This document shows positions 1 through 5,281 of a stretch of 5,592 nucleotides of DNA, piece after piece. The stretch covers positions 1 through 5,592 of the forward strand of contig CAZGZU010000030.1 of assembly GCA_964529855.1 (NCBI GenBank), in the 5' to 3' direction. The position numbers were made by a program, and so were the translations under genes. The stretch is from CAZGZU01 sp964529855 (GTDB lineage: Bacteria; Patescibacteriota; Minisyncoccia; Portnoybacterales; UBA2143). The notes below the pieces were generated by a model. That model searched no databases. It worked only from the letters and a program-made list of their open reading frames with translations, and was not told the origin of the DNA. Every line of letters begins with the position of its first letter. Position 1 is the stretch's first letter.

Positions 1-2
1 AT

Positions 3-47
3 CATACTCATTTAAAGTATTTAAGATGGAAAGGCCGTAGGTTTTGA
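3..47 (+). CDS. possible C-terminal tail of an upstream gene (partial)
   Basis: Frame 3 is open from the left edge to a TGA at 45-47 and reads HTHLKYLRWKGRRF, a basic, aromatic-rich tail of the kind often seen at the C-terminus of membrane-associated or glycosyltransferase proteins. Frame 2 is also open, to a TAG at 38-40, so the frame choice is uncertain. If real, the upstream gene ends 29 nt before the first glycosyltransferase and would be read in the same direction. No domain can be identified from 14 residues, and the open stretch could be chance. Confidence 0.22.
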   Translation, partial: HTHLKYLRWKGRRF

Positions 48-58
48 GGCCCGGCCTT
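31..58. repeat. 7-bp perfect inverted repeat upstream of the first glycosyltransferase
   Basis: AAGGCCG at 31-37 is the exact reverse complement of CGGCCTT at 52-58, with a 14-nt loop. The RNA could form a GC-rich hairpin lying 18 nt before the ATG at 77. Neither side carries a T-tract, so it is not a typical intrinsic terminator. It might be a weak terminator of the upstream gene, a leader structure, or chance. Confidence 0.35.
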
Positions 59-76
59 GATCAATGGTTAAAAACT

Positions 77-1132
77 ATGCTAATTGGCATCAATGCCACG
101 GCTGCTTTTAAAAAGCCGCGGACCGGCGTAGAAGAATATACTTATCAGTTAATTAAACATTTAACGATGCTGGAGGAAAGTAAAAGGCATCGCTTTATTT
201 TATACAGCCATCAACCAGGAACAGTCAGTCGGCAGTCATTTTCAGATAATTTTGAGATTAAACAATTAACATGGCCATTGCCCATGTGGACGCAGATTAG
301 ATTGGCCGGCCAGCTGGCCATAACCAGACCAGACGTTCTTTTCATTCCGGTTCATATTCTGCCCTTGATTCATCCCAGTAATTCAGTGGTGACTATTCAC
401 GGCTTGGAGTACGAGTATTATCCCCAAATGTATCCCTGGCAGCATTTGAGATATTTGCGTTGGAGCACTAAATATGCCTTGAGAAAGGCCAGAAAAATCA
501 TTGCCGTGTCTGAAAACACCAAAAATGATTTGATAGAATTATACAACGCTGAACCGGATAAGATAGAAGTGGTTTATCATGGAATTGAGATTCCGAAGGT
601 TTTCTCCAAGAAAGGTCAGTTAACCAAGCCATACATTCTTTTTATTGGGCGACTGGAGACCAAGAAAAATTTTCGGGGTTTAATCAAGGCCTTTGCCTTG
701 TTAAAGAAAAAATACCAAGTGCCTCATCAATTGGTTTTAGTCGGTCCCAGAGGATACGGTTTTGAAAAGTTATCCCAAAAGGACGTTGTTTTTACTGATT
801 ATGTTCCGGAAGAAAAAAAATGGCAGTTATTAAAACAGGCCGAGATGTTTGTCCTGCCTTCTTTTTACGAAGGTTTTGGCATACCCATTCTGGAAGCCCA
901 GGCCGTGGGTTGTCCAGTAATTACTTCCAATGTTTCTTCCATGCCCGAGGTAGCCGGCCAGGGAGCTGTTCTAATTGAACCAAAACACATTGAAGAGATT
1001 AGCGAAGCAATGTACAGGATTATCAGGGACGAGCAATTTAAGAAAGATTTAATTGTTAAAGGATATGCCAATGTTAAAAGATTTTCCTGGTCAAAATGCG
1101 CCCGTCAAACTCTGAAAGTATTATTAGAATAA
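77..1132 (+). CDS. GT4-family glycosyltransferase (GT-B fold, MtfB-like)
   Basis: This is a retaining glycosyltransferase predicted to transfer a sugar from a nucleotide-sugar donor in the cytoplasm, probably during surface polysaccharide or glycan synthesis. Numbered from the ATG at 77, the N-terminal domain opens with MLIGINATAAF and RTGVEEY at 15-21, the acceptor-side glycine loop. HG at 108-109 and the linker AVSENTKNDL at 143-152 follow. The C-terminal donor domain starts at YILFIGRLETKKNF (186-199), with the phosphate-contacting R and K. EGFGIPILE at 265-273 is the complete E-x7-E motif, followed by SMPEVAG. These patterns match the GT4 MtfB-like (mannosyltransferase B) group. The product is 351 aa, normal for GT4. 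A TTG at 44 would add 11 residues, but the ATG fits the usual MxIGIxA start of the family. No Shine-Dalgarno is visible. Sugar and acceptor cannot be read from the sequence. Confidence 0.92.
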   Translation: MLIGINATAAFKKPRTGVEEYTYQLIKHLTMLEESKRHRFILYSHQPGTVSRQSFSDNFEIKQLTWPLPMWTQIRLAGQLAITRPDVLFIPVHILPLIHPSNSVVTIHGLEYEYYPQMYPWQHLRYLRWSTKYALRKARKIIAVSENTKNDLIELYNAEPDKIEVVYHGIEIPKVFSKKGQLTKPYILFIGRLETKKNFRGLIKAFALLKKKYQVPHQLVLVGPRGYGFEKLSQKDVVFTDYVPEEKKWQLLKQAEMFVLPSFYEGFGIPILEAQAVGCPVITSNVSSMPEVAGQGAVLIEPKHIEEISEAMYRIIRDEQFKKDLIVKGYANVKRFSWSKCARQTLKVLLE

Positions 1133-1160
1133 AAAACGGACCCGTTTTAGTTTGGGCCCG
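1131..1160 (-). terminator. intrinsic terminator of the minus-strand small gene
   Basis: Read on the minus strand, CGGGCCC (1160-1154) pairs with GGGTCCG (1143-1137) as a 7-bp stem with one G-U pair and a 10-nt A-rich loop. It is followed at once by six T (1136-1131). On the plus strand the same stem has an A-C mismatch and no T-tract after it, so the signal works only for minus-strand transcription. It starts 29 nt past the small gene's stop codon, and its T-tract overlaps the TAA of the converging glycosyltransferase gene. Confidence 0.8.
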
Positions 1161-1179
1161 CCATCTGATCGCCAGACGG
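1161..1179 (-). other. second 3'-UTR hairpin abutting the terminator
   Basis: On the minus strand CCGTCTG (1179-1173) pairs with CAGATGG (1167-1161) around a 5-nt GCGAT loop, as a 7-bp stem with one G-U pair. The next base (1160) begins the terminator stem, so the two helices can stack end to end. On the plus strand the G-U becomes an A-C mismatch, which suggests the fold belongs to the minus-strand transcript. It could protect the mRNA 3' end or be a protein- or RNA-binding element. Its function is unknown. Confidence 0.5.
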
Positions 1180-1188
1180 AGAGAGGAT

Positions 1189-1434
1189 TTAATGCCGCTT
1201 TTTGAACGGGGTTAGACCATGAGGTGTGATGGCCACCATACATGCTTTTTCTTCTTTTATTCTCCCCCATAGGTTTTCTCCTCTAAATCCTTCAACAATT
1301 ACCTGTTTTTCACGCCAAGCGCTTGTCCTGCTTACGCTTGTAATAAGATCTCCTGCTCGGAAATTCCATAATTTGCCAACAGTTTCTACCTCTATCGGGC
1401 AGCCACCGAATTTAGTTATGATTGTCTTTGTCAT
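1189..1434 (-). CDS. small protein of unknown function (81 aa)
   Basis: I do not recognise this protein. It is 81 aa, begins MTKTIITKFGGCPIEVETVG and ends in the basic tail TPFKKRH. It has no signal peptide or membrane segment, two cysteines (12 and 65) too far apart for an obvious metal knuckle, and three tryptophans. Alternating hydrophobic stretches around GDLITSV (28-34), QVIVEGF (44-50) and CMVAITPHG (65-73) suggest a small, mainly beta fold, perhaps an SH3-like or OB-like barrel; that is inference only. The reading frame is supported by an AAGGAG Shine-Dalgarno 6 nt before the ATG, a TTGACA/TAGCAT promoter 51 nt upstream, and an intrinsic terminator just after the stop. It stands alone against the flanking genes and converges on the first glycosyltransferase. 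The overlapping plus-strand frame at 1226-1459 has none of these signals. Confidence 0.75.
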   Translation of the reverse strand: MTKTIITKFGGCPIEVETVGKLWNFRAGDLITSVSRTSAWREKQVIVEGFRGENLWGRIKEEKACMVAITPHGLTPFKKRH

Positions 1435-1440
1435 ATTCTT

Positions 1441-1446
1441 CTCCTT
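1441..1446 (-). promoter_or_regulatory. strong Shine-Dalgarno of the small minus-strand gene
   Basis: The minus strand reads AAGGAG, then six bases, then ATG (1434-1432). This is near-ideal sequence and spacing. It contrasts with the large genes in the window, which have no recognisable site, and it decides both the strand and the start of the 81-aa gene. Confidence 0.85.
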
Positions 1447-1450
1447 CTCA

Positions 1451-1478
1451 TTCCCTTAATATGGTTAAGAACTATAAT
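1451..1478 (+). promoter_or_regulatory. possible promoter of the second glycosyltransferase gene
   Basis: A perfect TATAAT lies at 1473-1478 on the plus strand, which would place the start near 1485 and leave a leader of about 38 nt to the ATG at 1523. The -35 region is poor: the best candidate is TTCCCT at 1451-1456 with a 16-nt spacer. Because the gene upstream is on the other strand, a plus-strand promoter must exist in 1435-1522 or transcription must read through from the first glycosyltransferase. The site overlaps the start region of the opposing promoter, so the two may interfere. Confidence 0.4.
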
Positions 1479-1484
1479 ATTAAT

Positions 1485-1513
1485 ATGCTAAAACAACATC
1501 TAACTTCTGTCAA
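1485..1513 (-). promoter_or_regulatory. sigma70-type promoter of the small minus-strand gene
   Basis: On the minus strand a perfect -35 box TTGACA (1513-1508) is followed by a 17-nt spacer and TAGCAT (1490-1485). The latter matches TATAAT at four of six positions, including the key second A and last T. Transcription would start near 1478, giving a leader of about 44 nt that contains the Shine-Dalgarno. A second TTGACA lies 7 bp further upstream (1520-1515). Confidence 0.6.
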
Positions 1514-1521
1514 TTGTCAAT
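1508..1521. repeat. tandem duplication of a 7-bp unit, doubling a -35 box
   Basis: TGTCAAT occurs twice head to tail (1508-1514 and 1515-1521), ending one base before the ATG of the second glycosyltransferase. Read on the minus strand each copy carries TTGACA, so the small gene has two perfect -35 boxes 7 bp apart. Only the inner one has a -10 candidate at 17 nt. Confidence 0.6.
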
Positions 1522-1522
1522 A

Positions 1523-2659
1523 ATGAAAGTAGCTTTAGTTCATGATTATTTGATTAGATTTGGAGGGGCCGAGAGGGTCTTTTTAAGTTTGGCCAGGATT
1601 TTTCCCAAAGCGGAGATTTTTACCTTGCTTTATGACGAAAAGAAGATGGGTCAATATTTTCCCGGTCTTAAGATTAACACCTCTTTTTTGCAGAAATTTC
1701 CCAAATTCTGGCGCCGGCGACAAAAATATCTTTTACCTTTTATCCCAATGGCTCCGGAAACCTTTGATTTAAGAAATTTTGACCTGGTTATTTCTTCTTC
1801 CAATAGTTTTGTCAAAGGGATTATTACGCGTCCCCAGGCCATTCATGTTTGTTATTGTCATAGTCCGATGCGCTTTGGCTGGGACGCTTATGCGACTTAT
1901 CTTAAGGAACAAAGAAAAGGAGCTTTGACCAATCTGGCCATTCGTCTGATGATGCATTACGTTCGGCTCTGGGACAAATCAGCCGCCAATCGGGTGGATT
2001 ATTTTATCGCCAATTCCAAAACAACTGCCCAACGGATTAAAAAGTTTTATGGCCGGGAAGCCAGAGTAATTTATCCGCCGGTAGACACATCCGGAAACTA
2101 CGGAATTGGCGCGTCTCAGGCGGATCCTCGCCACGACTCTTTTAATGATTATTTCCTAATCGTTTCCCAGCTGACTCCTTATAAGCGGATTGATTTGGCT
2201 GTTGAGGCCTTTAATAAACTGGAATTGCCTTTAGTGGTTATTGGTCAGGGACCGGAGAAAAGACGATTGGAGAAAATGGCCCGTCAGAATATTAAATTTC
2301 TGGGCTGGCAAACAGACCAGTCAGTCAGACAATATCTTCAGAACTCCCTGGCCTTTATTTTCCCCGGCGAAGATGATTTTGGCATTGCTCCGGTAGAGGC
2401 AATGAGTTTTGGCAAGCCGGTGTTGGCTTATCGTCAAGGCGGCGCCGAAGAAACAATACTGGAAGGAATTACCGGCGAGTTTTTTGATGACCCAGCTCCT
2501 GATTCGTTGGCTGACGGCATTCGTCGTCTGTTATTTAATCTTAAAAATTACAGTCCTTTGCTGATTAAAAAAAGAGCCGAGAAATTCTCTCCGGAAAGAT
2601 TTGAGAGAAGCATTAAAGAGTTTGTTATCGGGGTGGTTGAGAAAAACAGAGAGGACTAA
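1523..2659 (+). CDS. GT4-family glycosyltransferase, WbaZ-like
   Basis: This is a GT-B-fold glycosyltransferase of the group that includes the O-antigen mannosyltransferase WbaZ, predicted to act in the cytoplasm on a surface-glycan precursor. Numbered from the ATG at 1523 (378 aa), it opens MKVALVHDYL with the glycine-rich acceptor loop FGGAERV at 13-19. The group's characteristic CYCHSPMRFGWD follows at 110-121. The donor domain has SQLTPYKRID (215-224), with the phosphate-binding K and R, then VVIGQGPEKRRLEKMA. The nucleotide-sugar motif GEDDFGIAPVEAM spans 282-294. Its first acidic residue, normally Glu in E-x7-E, is Asp284 here; the second is Glu292. The TTG at 1514 would add only three residues and falls in the duplicated 7-bp unit, so the ATG is preferred. 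No Shine-Dalgarno is visible. Mannose specificity is known for WbaZ but unproven here. Confidence 0.93.
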   Translation: MKVALVHDYLIRFGGAERVFLSLARIFPKAEIFTLLYDEKKMGQYFPGLKINTSFLQKFPKFWRRRQKYLLPFIPMAPETFDLRNFDLVISSSNSFVKGIITRPQAIHVCYCHSPMRFGWDAYATYLKEQRKGALTNLAIRLMMHYVRLWDKSAANRVDYFIANSKTTAQRIKKFYGREARVIYPPVDTSGNYGIGASQADPRHDSFNDYFLIVSQLTPYKRIDLAVEAFNKLELPLVVIGQGPEKRRLEKMARQNIKFLGWQTDQSVRQYLQNSLAFIFPGEDDFGIAPVEAMSFGKPVLAYRQGGAEETILEGITGEFFDDPAPDSLADGIRRLLFNLKNYSPLLIKKRAEKFSPERFERSIKEFVIGVVEKNRED

Positions 2660-2666
2660 AGGAGGG
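2659..2666 (+). promoter_or_regulatory. strong Shine-Dalgarno after the glycosyltransferase stop
   Basis: AAGGAGGG begins on the last base of the glycosyltransferase TAA. It is the best ribosome-binding site on the plus strand of this window. The next ATG is at 2674, about 8 nt after GGAGG, and opens an 11-codon frame. The holB ATG at 2714 is far too distant to use the site directly. Confidence 0.6.
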
Positions 2667-2673
2667 TTTTAAT

Positions 2674-2709
2674 ATGGATTGTTGCTTGACCGGGATTATG
2701 GTAAAATAA
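2674..2709 (+). CDS. candidate 11-codon leader ORF before holB
   Basis: The frame reads MDCCLTGIMVK and ends in TAA at 2707-2709, leaving four bases before the holB ATG. It is preceded by a near-perfect Shine-Dalgarno at ideal spacing, while holB itself has none. A ribosome ending here could re-start on holB, so the small frame may serve translational coupling. It could also be the leftover start of a gene whose body was deleted, or chance. It overlaps a promoter candidate for holB. Length alone gives no coding evidence. Confidence 0.3.
   Translation: MDCCLTGIMVK
2679..2707 (+). promoter_or_regulatory. extended -10 promoter candidate for holB
   Basis: TAAAAT at 2702-2707 matches TATAAT at five of six positions and is preceded by TGG (2699-2701), an extended -10 element. 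A weak -35, TTGTTG at 2679-2684, lies exactly 17 nt upstream. The expected start, about seven bases past the -10, falls on or next to the A of the holB ATG at 2714, so mRNA from here would be leaderless or nearly so. The TTGACC at 2686-2691 is only 10 nt from the -10 and cannot be its partner. Confidence 0.45.
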
Positions 2710-2713
2710 TTAT

Positions 2714-3643
2714 ATGATTATCGGGCATCAGCGTATTTTATATTTTTTGAAAAAGAGTAACAGGAATAAACGGCTGGCTCATGCCTATTTATTCACCGGA
2801 CCGGCTCATTTGGGCAAGCGGGCAGTTGCCCAGGAATTTATCAGAATGCTGAACGGTCAGGAAATTGAGCAGGCAGTTCATCCGGATATTTTAATTGTTG
2901 AGCCGGCAGTGGTTGAGAAAAACGGCATCAGCAAGGAATTGGCTATCAGTATTGAACAAGCCAGAGAGATTCAGCATCAGATGAGTTTATTTCCTTATAG
3001 GGCGGATTACAAAATAGCTTTGATTGACCAGGCAGAGCGTTTGACTGCCGAAGCGAGCAATTGTCTTTTGAAAACACTGGAAGAACCCAGTGGTCGGGCG
3101 ATTCTGATTTTGCTTACGGCTAATCCGGAAATGCTTTTGCCGACCATTATTTCACGCTGCCAATCGGTTAAGTTCTTGCCAATAGCTAAGGAAGAAATAG
3201 AGAAAGCTCTTAGAACCAGGTCTCCCAGCGCTTCCGGTCTTAATAGGGTTATCCGTCTGGCTAATGGTCGGCCCGGCCTGGCCATTCAACATTTAGAAAA
3301 TCCGGAACTTTTGACAGAGCAGAATAAGATTATCAATCAGTTGGAACGATTATTAAGGGCTGATTTAAGCGAGCGCTATAAATATGTTGAAACAATAGCC
3401 AAGAACGTGCCTCTGGCCCGACAGATTCTCAATTACTGGCTTTTCTGGTTCAGGGATTTGTTTTTACTGGCTAACCAGTGTTCTGATTTGATTATTCATC
3501 CGAACGCCGCTCGCTATCAGGGCGCATATTCATTGCCGAAATTAAAGAGAATAATTGAAATTATTAAAAAAACGGATTGGCTTTTGGCTAACCCGAGCAT
3601 TAATGCCCGGCTGGCTTTGGAAGTTTTAATGCTGGAGTTTTAA
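2714..3643 (+). CDS. holB: DNA polymerase III subunit delta' (clamp loader)
   Basis: Delta' is the stator of the clamp-loader complex that opens and places the beta sliding clamp on primed DNA. The 309-aa product opens MIIGHQRILYFL and has LAHAYLFTGPAHLGKR at 21-36, a degenerate P-loop with Arg after the GK, as is common in delta'. HPDILIVEP spans 56-64. The degenerate Walker B and helix IALIDQAERLTAEASNCLLK (101-120) leads to TLEEP, with TAN at 135-137 near sensor 1. SRC at 147-149 is the conserved motif carrying the trans-acting arginine finger, and LANGRPGLA at 182-190 is the sensor-2 region. The four-cysteine zinc module usual between the P-loop and HPD is absent; the only cysteines are at 117, 149 and 256. 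The family is about 310-340 aa. A DnaX (tau/gamma) paralogue is unlikely because of the SRC motif, altered P-loop and short length. No Shine-Dalgarno is visible. Confidence 0.93.
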   Translation: MIIGHQRILYFLKKSNRNKRLAHAYLFTGPAHLGKRAVAQEFIRMLNGQEIEQAVHPDILIVEPAVVEKNGISKELAISIEQAREIQHQMSLFPYRADYKIALIDQAERLTAEASNCLLKTLEEPSGRAILILLTANPEMLLPTIISRCQSVKFLPIAKEEIEKALRTRSPSASGLNRVIRLANGRPGLAIQHLENPELLTEQNKIINQLERLLRADLSERYKYVETIAKNVPLARQILNYWLFWFRDLFLLANQCSDLIIHPNAARYQGAYSLPKLKRIIEIIKKTDWLLANPSINARLALEVLMLEF

Positions 3644-3661
3644 CCGATTTTACATAAAATA

Positions 3662-4714
3662 ATGAAGAAATCTTTTTTAGCTATCATTCCCATATTTAGT
3701 TTATTGGCTTTTTCGCCGTTCTCCTGCCAGAAAGTAAGTCGCGATGGCGGACTTTACCAGTCAGAAGATATGGGAGAAACCTGGCAGCAGTTAAGTGTCA
3801 GGGAGGAAGAAGTTTCCATTACTTCGCTGGATGTTTTAAGTATAGCCATTGACCCTAATGATTCAGAGGTTATTTATCTGGGCAGTCGGGGAAGCGGGCT
3901 TTACAAAAGTTCTTCCAAAGGAGAGAGCTGGTCTAAATTAGTGGATGAAAATGGTCTTCTTTCAACAAGGGCTAATGTTTATGACATAGCCATTGACCCC
4001 AAAGATTCCAATCGGCTTTATCTGGGCGTTTATCAGGATAAAAAAGGACGGGTCTTTCGTTCGGCTAACGCCGGTCAGTCCTGGGAAGAGGTTTACGTGG
4101 TTTCCAAAGAAGAATATGCTGTTTTTGCCGTAGCCGTTGACAGCTATGACCCTTCCATAGTTTATATGGGAACTGGCCAGGGCGGCCTCATCAGGAGTAC
4201 TGATTATGGCAAGTCCTGGGCAATTATGAAGTGGTTTGATGATGTTATTTCCGACATAGTGATTAATCCTCAGAACACCAGAGTGGTTTATCTGACTACT
4301 TTTCAGAAGGGGATTTATAAGACGACTGACAAGGGGACTACCTGGCAGTCGTTTGAGGAGTCGCTCAAAGAATTTAAGCAGGCTCAAAAAGTGGAAAAAA
4401 TGGTTATTGATTCTCAAAGGCCGAACACTATTTATACTGCTTCGGAATACGGCGTTTTAACTTCCAAAGACGGCGGACAAACCTGGCAGGAAGTAAAGAT
4501 AATTATGCCGCCGGCTTCCGTGCCTGTTTTGAGTTTGGCTCTGGAACCGCAGAATACCGACCATTTATATTACGGAGCTGGTTCGATTCTGTATCGCAGT
4601 TTGGACCAGGGCGAGAATTGGACGGTTCATGAGTTGACTAGTAATCGAAACATTAAGGTAATTGTCATTGACCCGGAAGACCCCAATTTAATTTATCTGG
4701 GGATGCACGAATAA
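3662..4714 (+). CDS. exported seven-bladed Asp-box (BNR) beta-propeller protein
   Basis: The function is unknown; the fold is clear. The 350-aa product starts with a signal peptide: KK, a hydrophobic core to about residue 18, then PFSC with Cys22. It may be a lipoprotein, although Pro at -3 is atypical for a lipobox. Seven Asp-box motifs (S/T-x-D-x-G-x-S/T-W) start at residues 34, 83, 134, 179, 221, 268 and 313; copies 2 and 3 have Ser and Asn for Asp, and copy 7 has Asn before Trp. Each is followed by a motif like IDPNDSEVIYLG, also seven in all. The first blade begins with its Asp-box half and the protein ends at IDPEDPNLIYLG, so the N- and C-terminal halves should close the ring. Such propellers occur in sialidases, sortilin and Ycf48-like factors, but no catalytic set was recognised. 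Eighteen nt follow holB and six precede frr, implying co-transcription. An envelope binding or assembly role is inference. Confidence 0.87.
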   Translation: MKKSFLAIIPIFSLLAFSPFSCQKVSRDGGLYQSEDMGETWQQLSVREEEVSITSLDVLSIAIDPNDSEVIYLGSRGSGLYKSSSKGESWSKLVDENGLLSTRANVYDIAIDPKDSNRLYLGVYQDKKGRVFRSANAGQSWEEVYVVSKEEYAVFAVAVDSYDPSIVYMGTGQGGLIRSTDYGKSWAIMKWFDDVISDIVINPQNTRVVYLTTFQKGIYKTTDKGTTWQSFEESLKEFKQAQKVEKMVIDSQRPNTIYTASEYGVLTSKDGGQTWQEVKIIMPPASVPVLSLALEPQNTDHLYYGAGSILYRSLDQGENWTVHELTSNRNIKVIVIDPEDPNLIYLGMHE

Positions 4715-4720
4715 AAGACT

Positions 4721-5278
4721 ATGTATCAGGAACTCATCAATAATCTAAAACCCAATCTTGATAAAACCATTGACTATTTAAAAGGCGAGTTAGCCGGACT
4801 GCAGGCGGGACGAGCTACTCCCGGCTTGCTGGAGGATTTGGAAGTGGATTGTTATGGCCAAAAGATGCCCTTAAAACAACTGGCGGCCATTCAGGTGCCT
4901 GAGCCGCGCCTGATAACTATTCGCCCCTGGGATAAGGCCATCCTTAAGAATATTGAAAAAGCCATTGGTCAGTCAAAATTAGGGCTAAGCCCGATAGTTG
5001 ACGAGGAAAGCATTCGTTTGAAGATTCCTCCCTTAAGCGAAGAAAGACGGAAAGAATTAGTCAAAATTCTTCAGGAAAAAGTAGAGGAATGCCGAGTCAG
5101 CATTCGCCGGCAGCGTGAAGAGGTTTGGCGAAACGTTCAGGATTTGGAACAAAGAAAAGAAATTTCCGAAGACGATAAATTCAAAGCCAAAGACGAACTG
5201 CAAAAGGTGGTTGATGAGTATAATAAAAAGATAGAGGAAATGAAGAAGAAAAAAGAGGAGGAAATACTTAAGGTATAA
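4721..5278 (+). CDS. frr: ribosome recycling factor
   Basis: RRF, with EF-G, splits the post-termination ribosome into subunits in the cytoplasm. The 185-aa length is exactly typical. The three-helix-bundle domain begins with residues 1-30 and contains GLQAGRATPGLLEDLEVDCY at 26-45. The small beta domain follows with YGQKMPLKQLAAIQVPEPRL, IRPWDKA and EKAIGQSKLGLSP. Then comes IPPLSEERRKELVK (102-115) and the long closing helices with RVSIRRQREE (124-133), the conserved basic patch near the end of domain I. The C-terminus is a run of Lys and Glu (KKIEEMKKKKEEEILKV). The ATG lies six bases after the propeller gene's stop with no Shine-Dalgarno, suggesting translational coupling. The tsf and pyrH genes that often precede frr are not here; rseP follows. 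Confidence 0.97.
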   Translation: MYQELINNLKPNLDKTIDYLKGELAGLQAGRATPGLLEDLEVDCYGQKMPLKQLAAIQVPEPRLITIRPWDKAILKNIEKAIGQSKLGLSPIVDEESIRLKIPPLSEERRKELVKILQEKVEECRVSIRRQREEVWRNVQDLEQRKEISEDDKFKAKDELQKVVDEYNKKIEEMKKKKEEEILKV

Positions 5279-5281
5279 ATT

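Noticed and set aside
1226..1459. 77-aa plus-strand frame opposite the small gene
   Set aside because: It lacks a ribosome site and promoter, its composition is rich in Phe, Ser and Pro as expected for an antisense shadow, and the minus-strand frame has promoter, Shine-Dalgarno and terminator.
3311..3339. Perfect TTGACA inside holB as an internal promoter
   Set aside because: No acceptable -10 lies 16-18 nt downstream (the 17-nt position reads CAATCA), so it is most likely chance within coding sequence.
3962..4417. 151-aa minus-strand frame inside the propeller gene
   Set aside because: The plus strand encodes regular Asp-box blades across the whole stretch; the antisense frame shows no family motif and no ribosome site.
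77..5278. Alternative genetic code with TGA as Gly or Trp
   Set aside because: All complete genes end in TAA and none contains an in-frame TGA; recognised families align without needing recoding.
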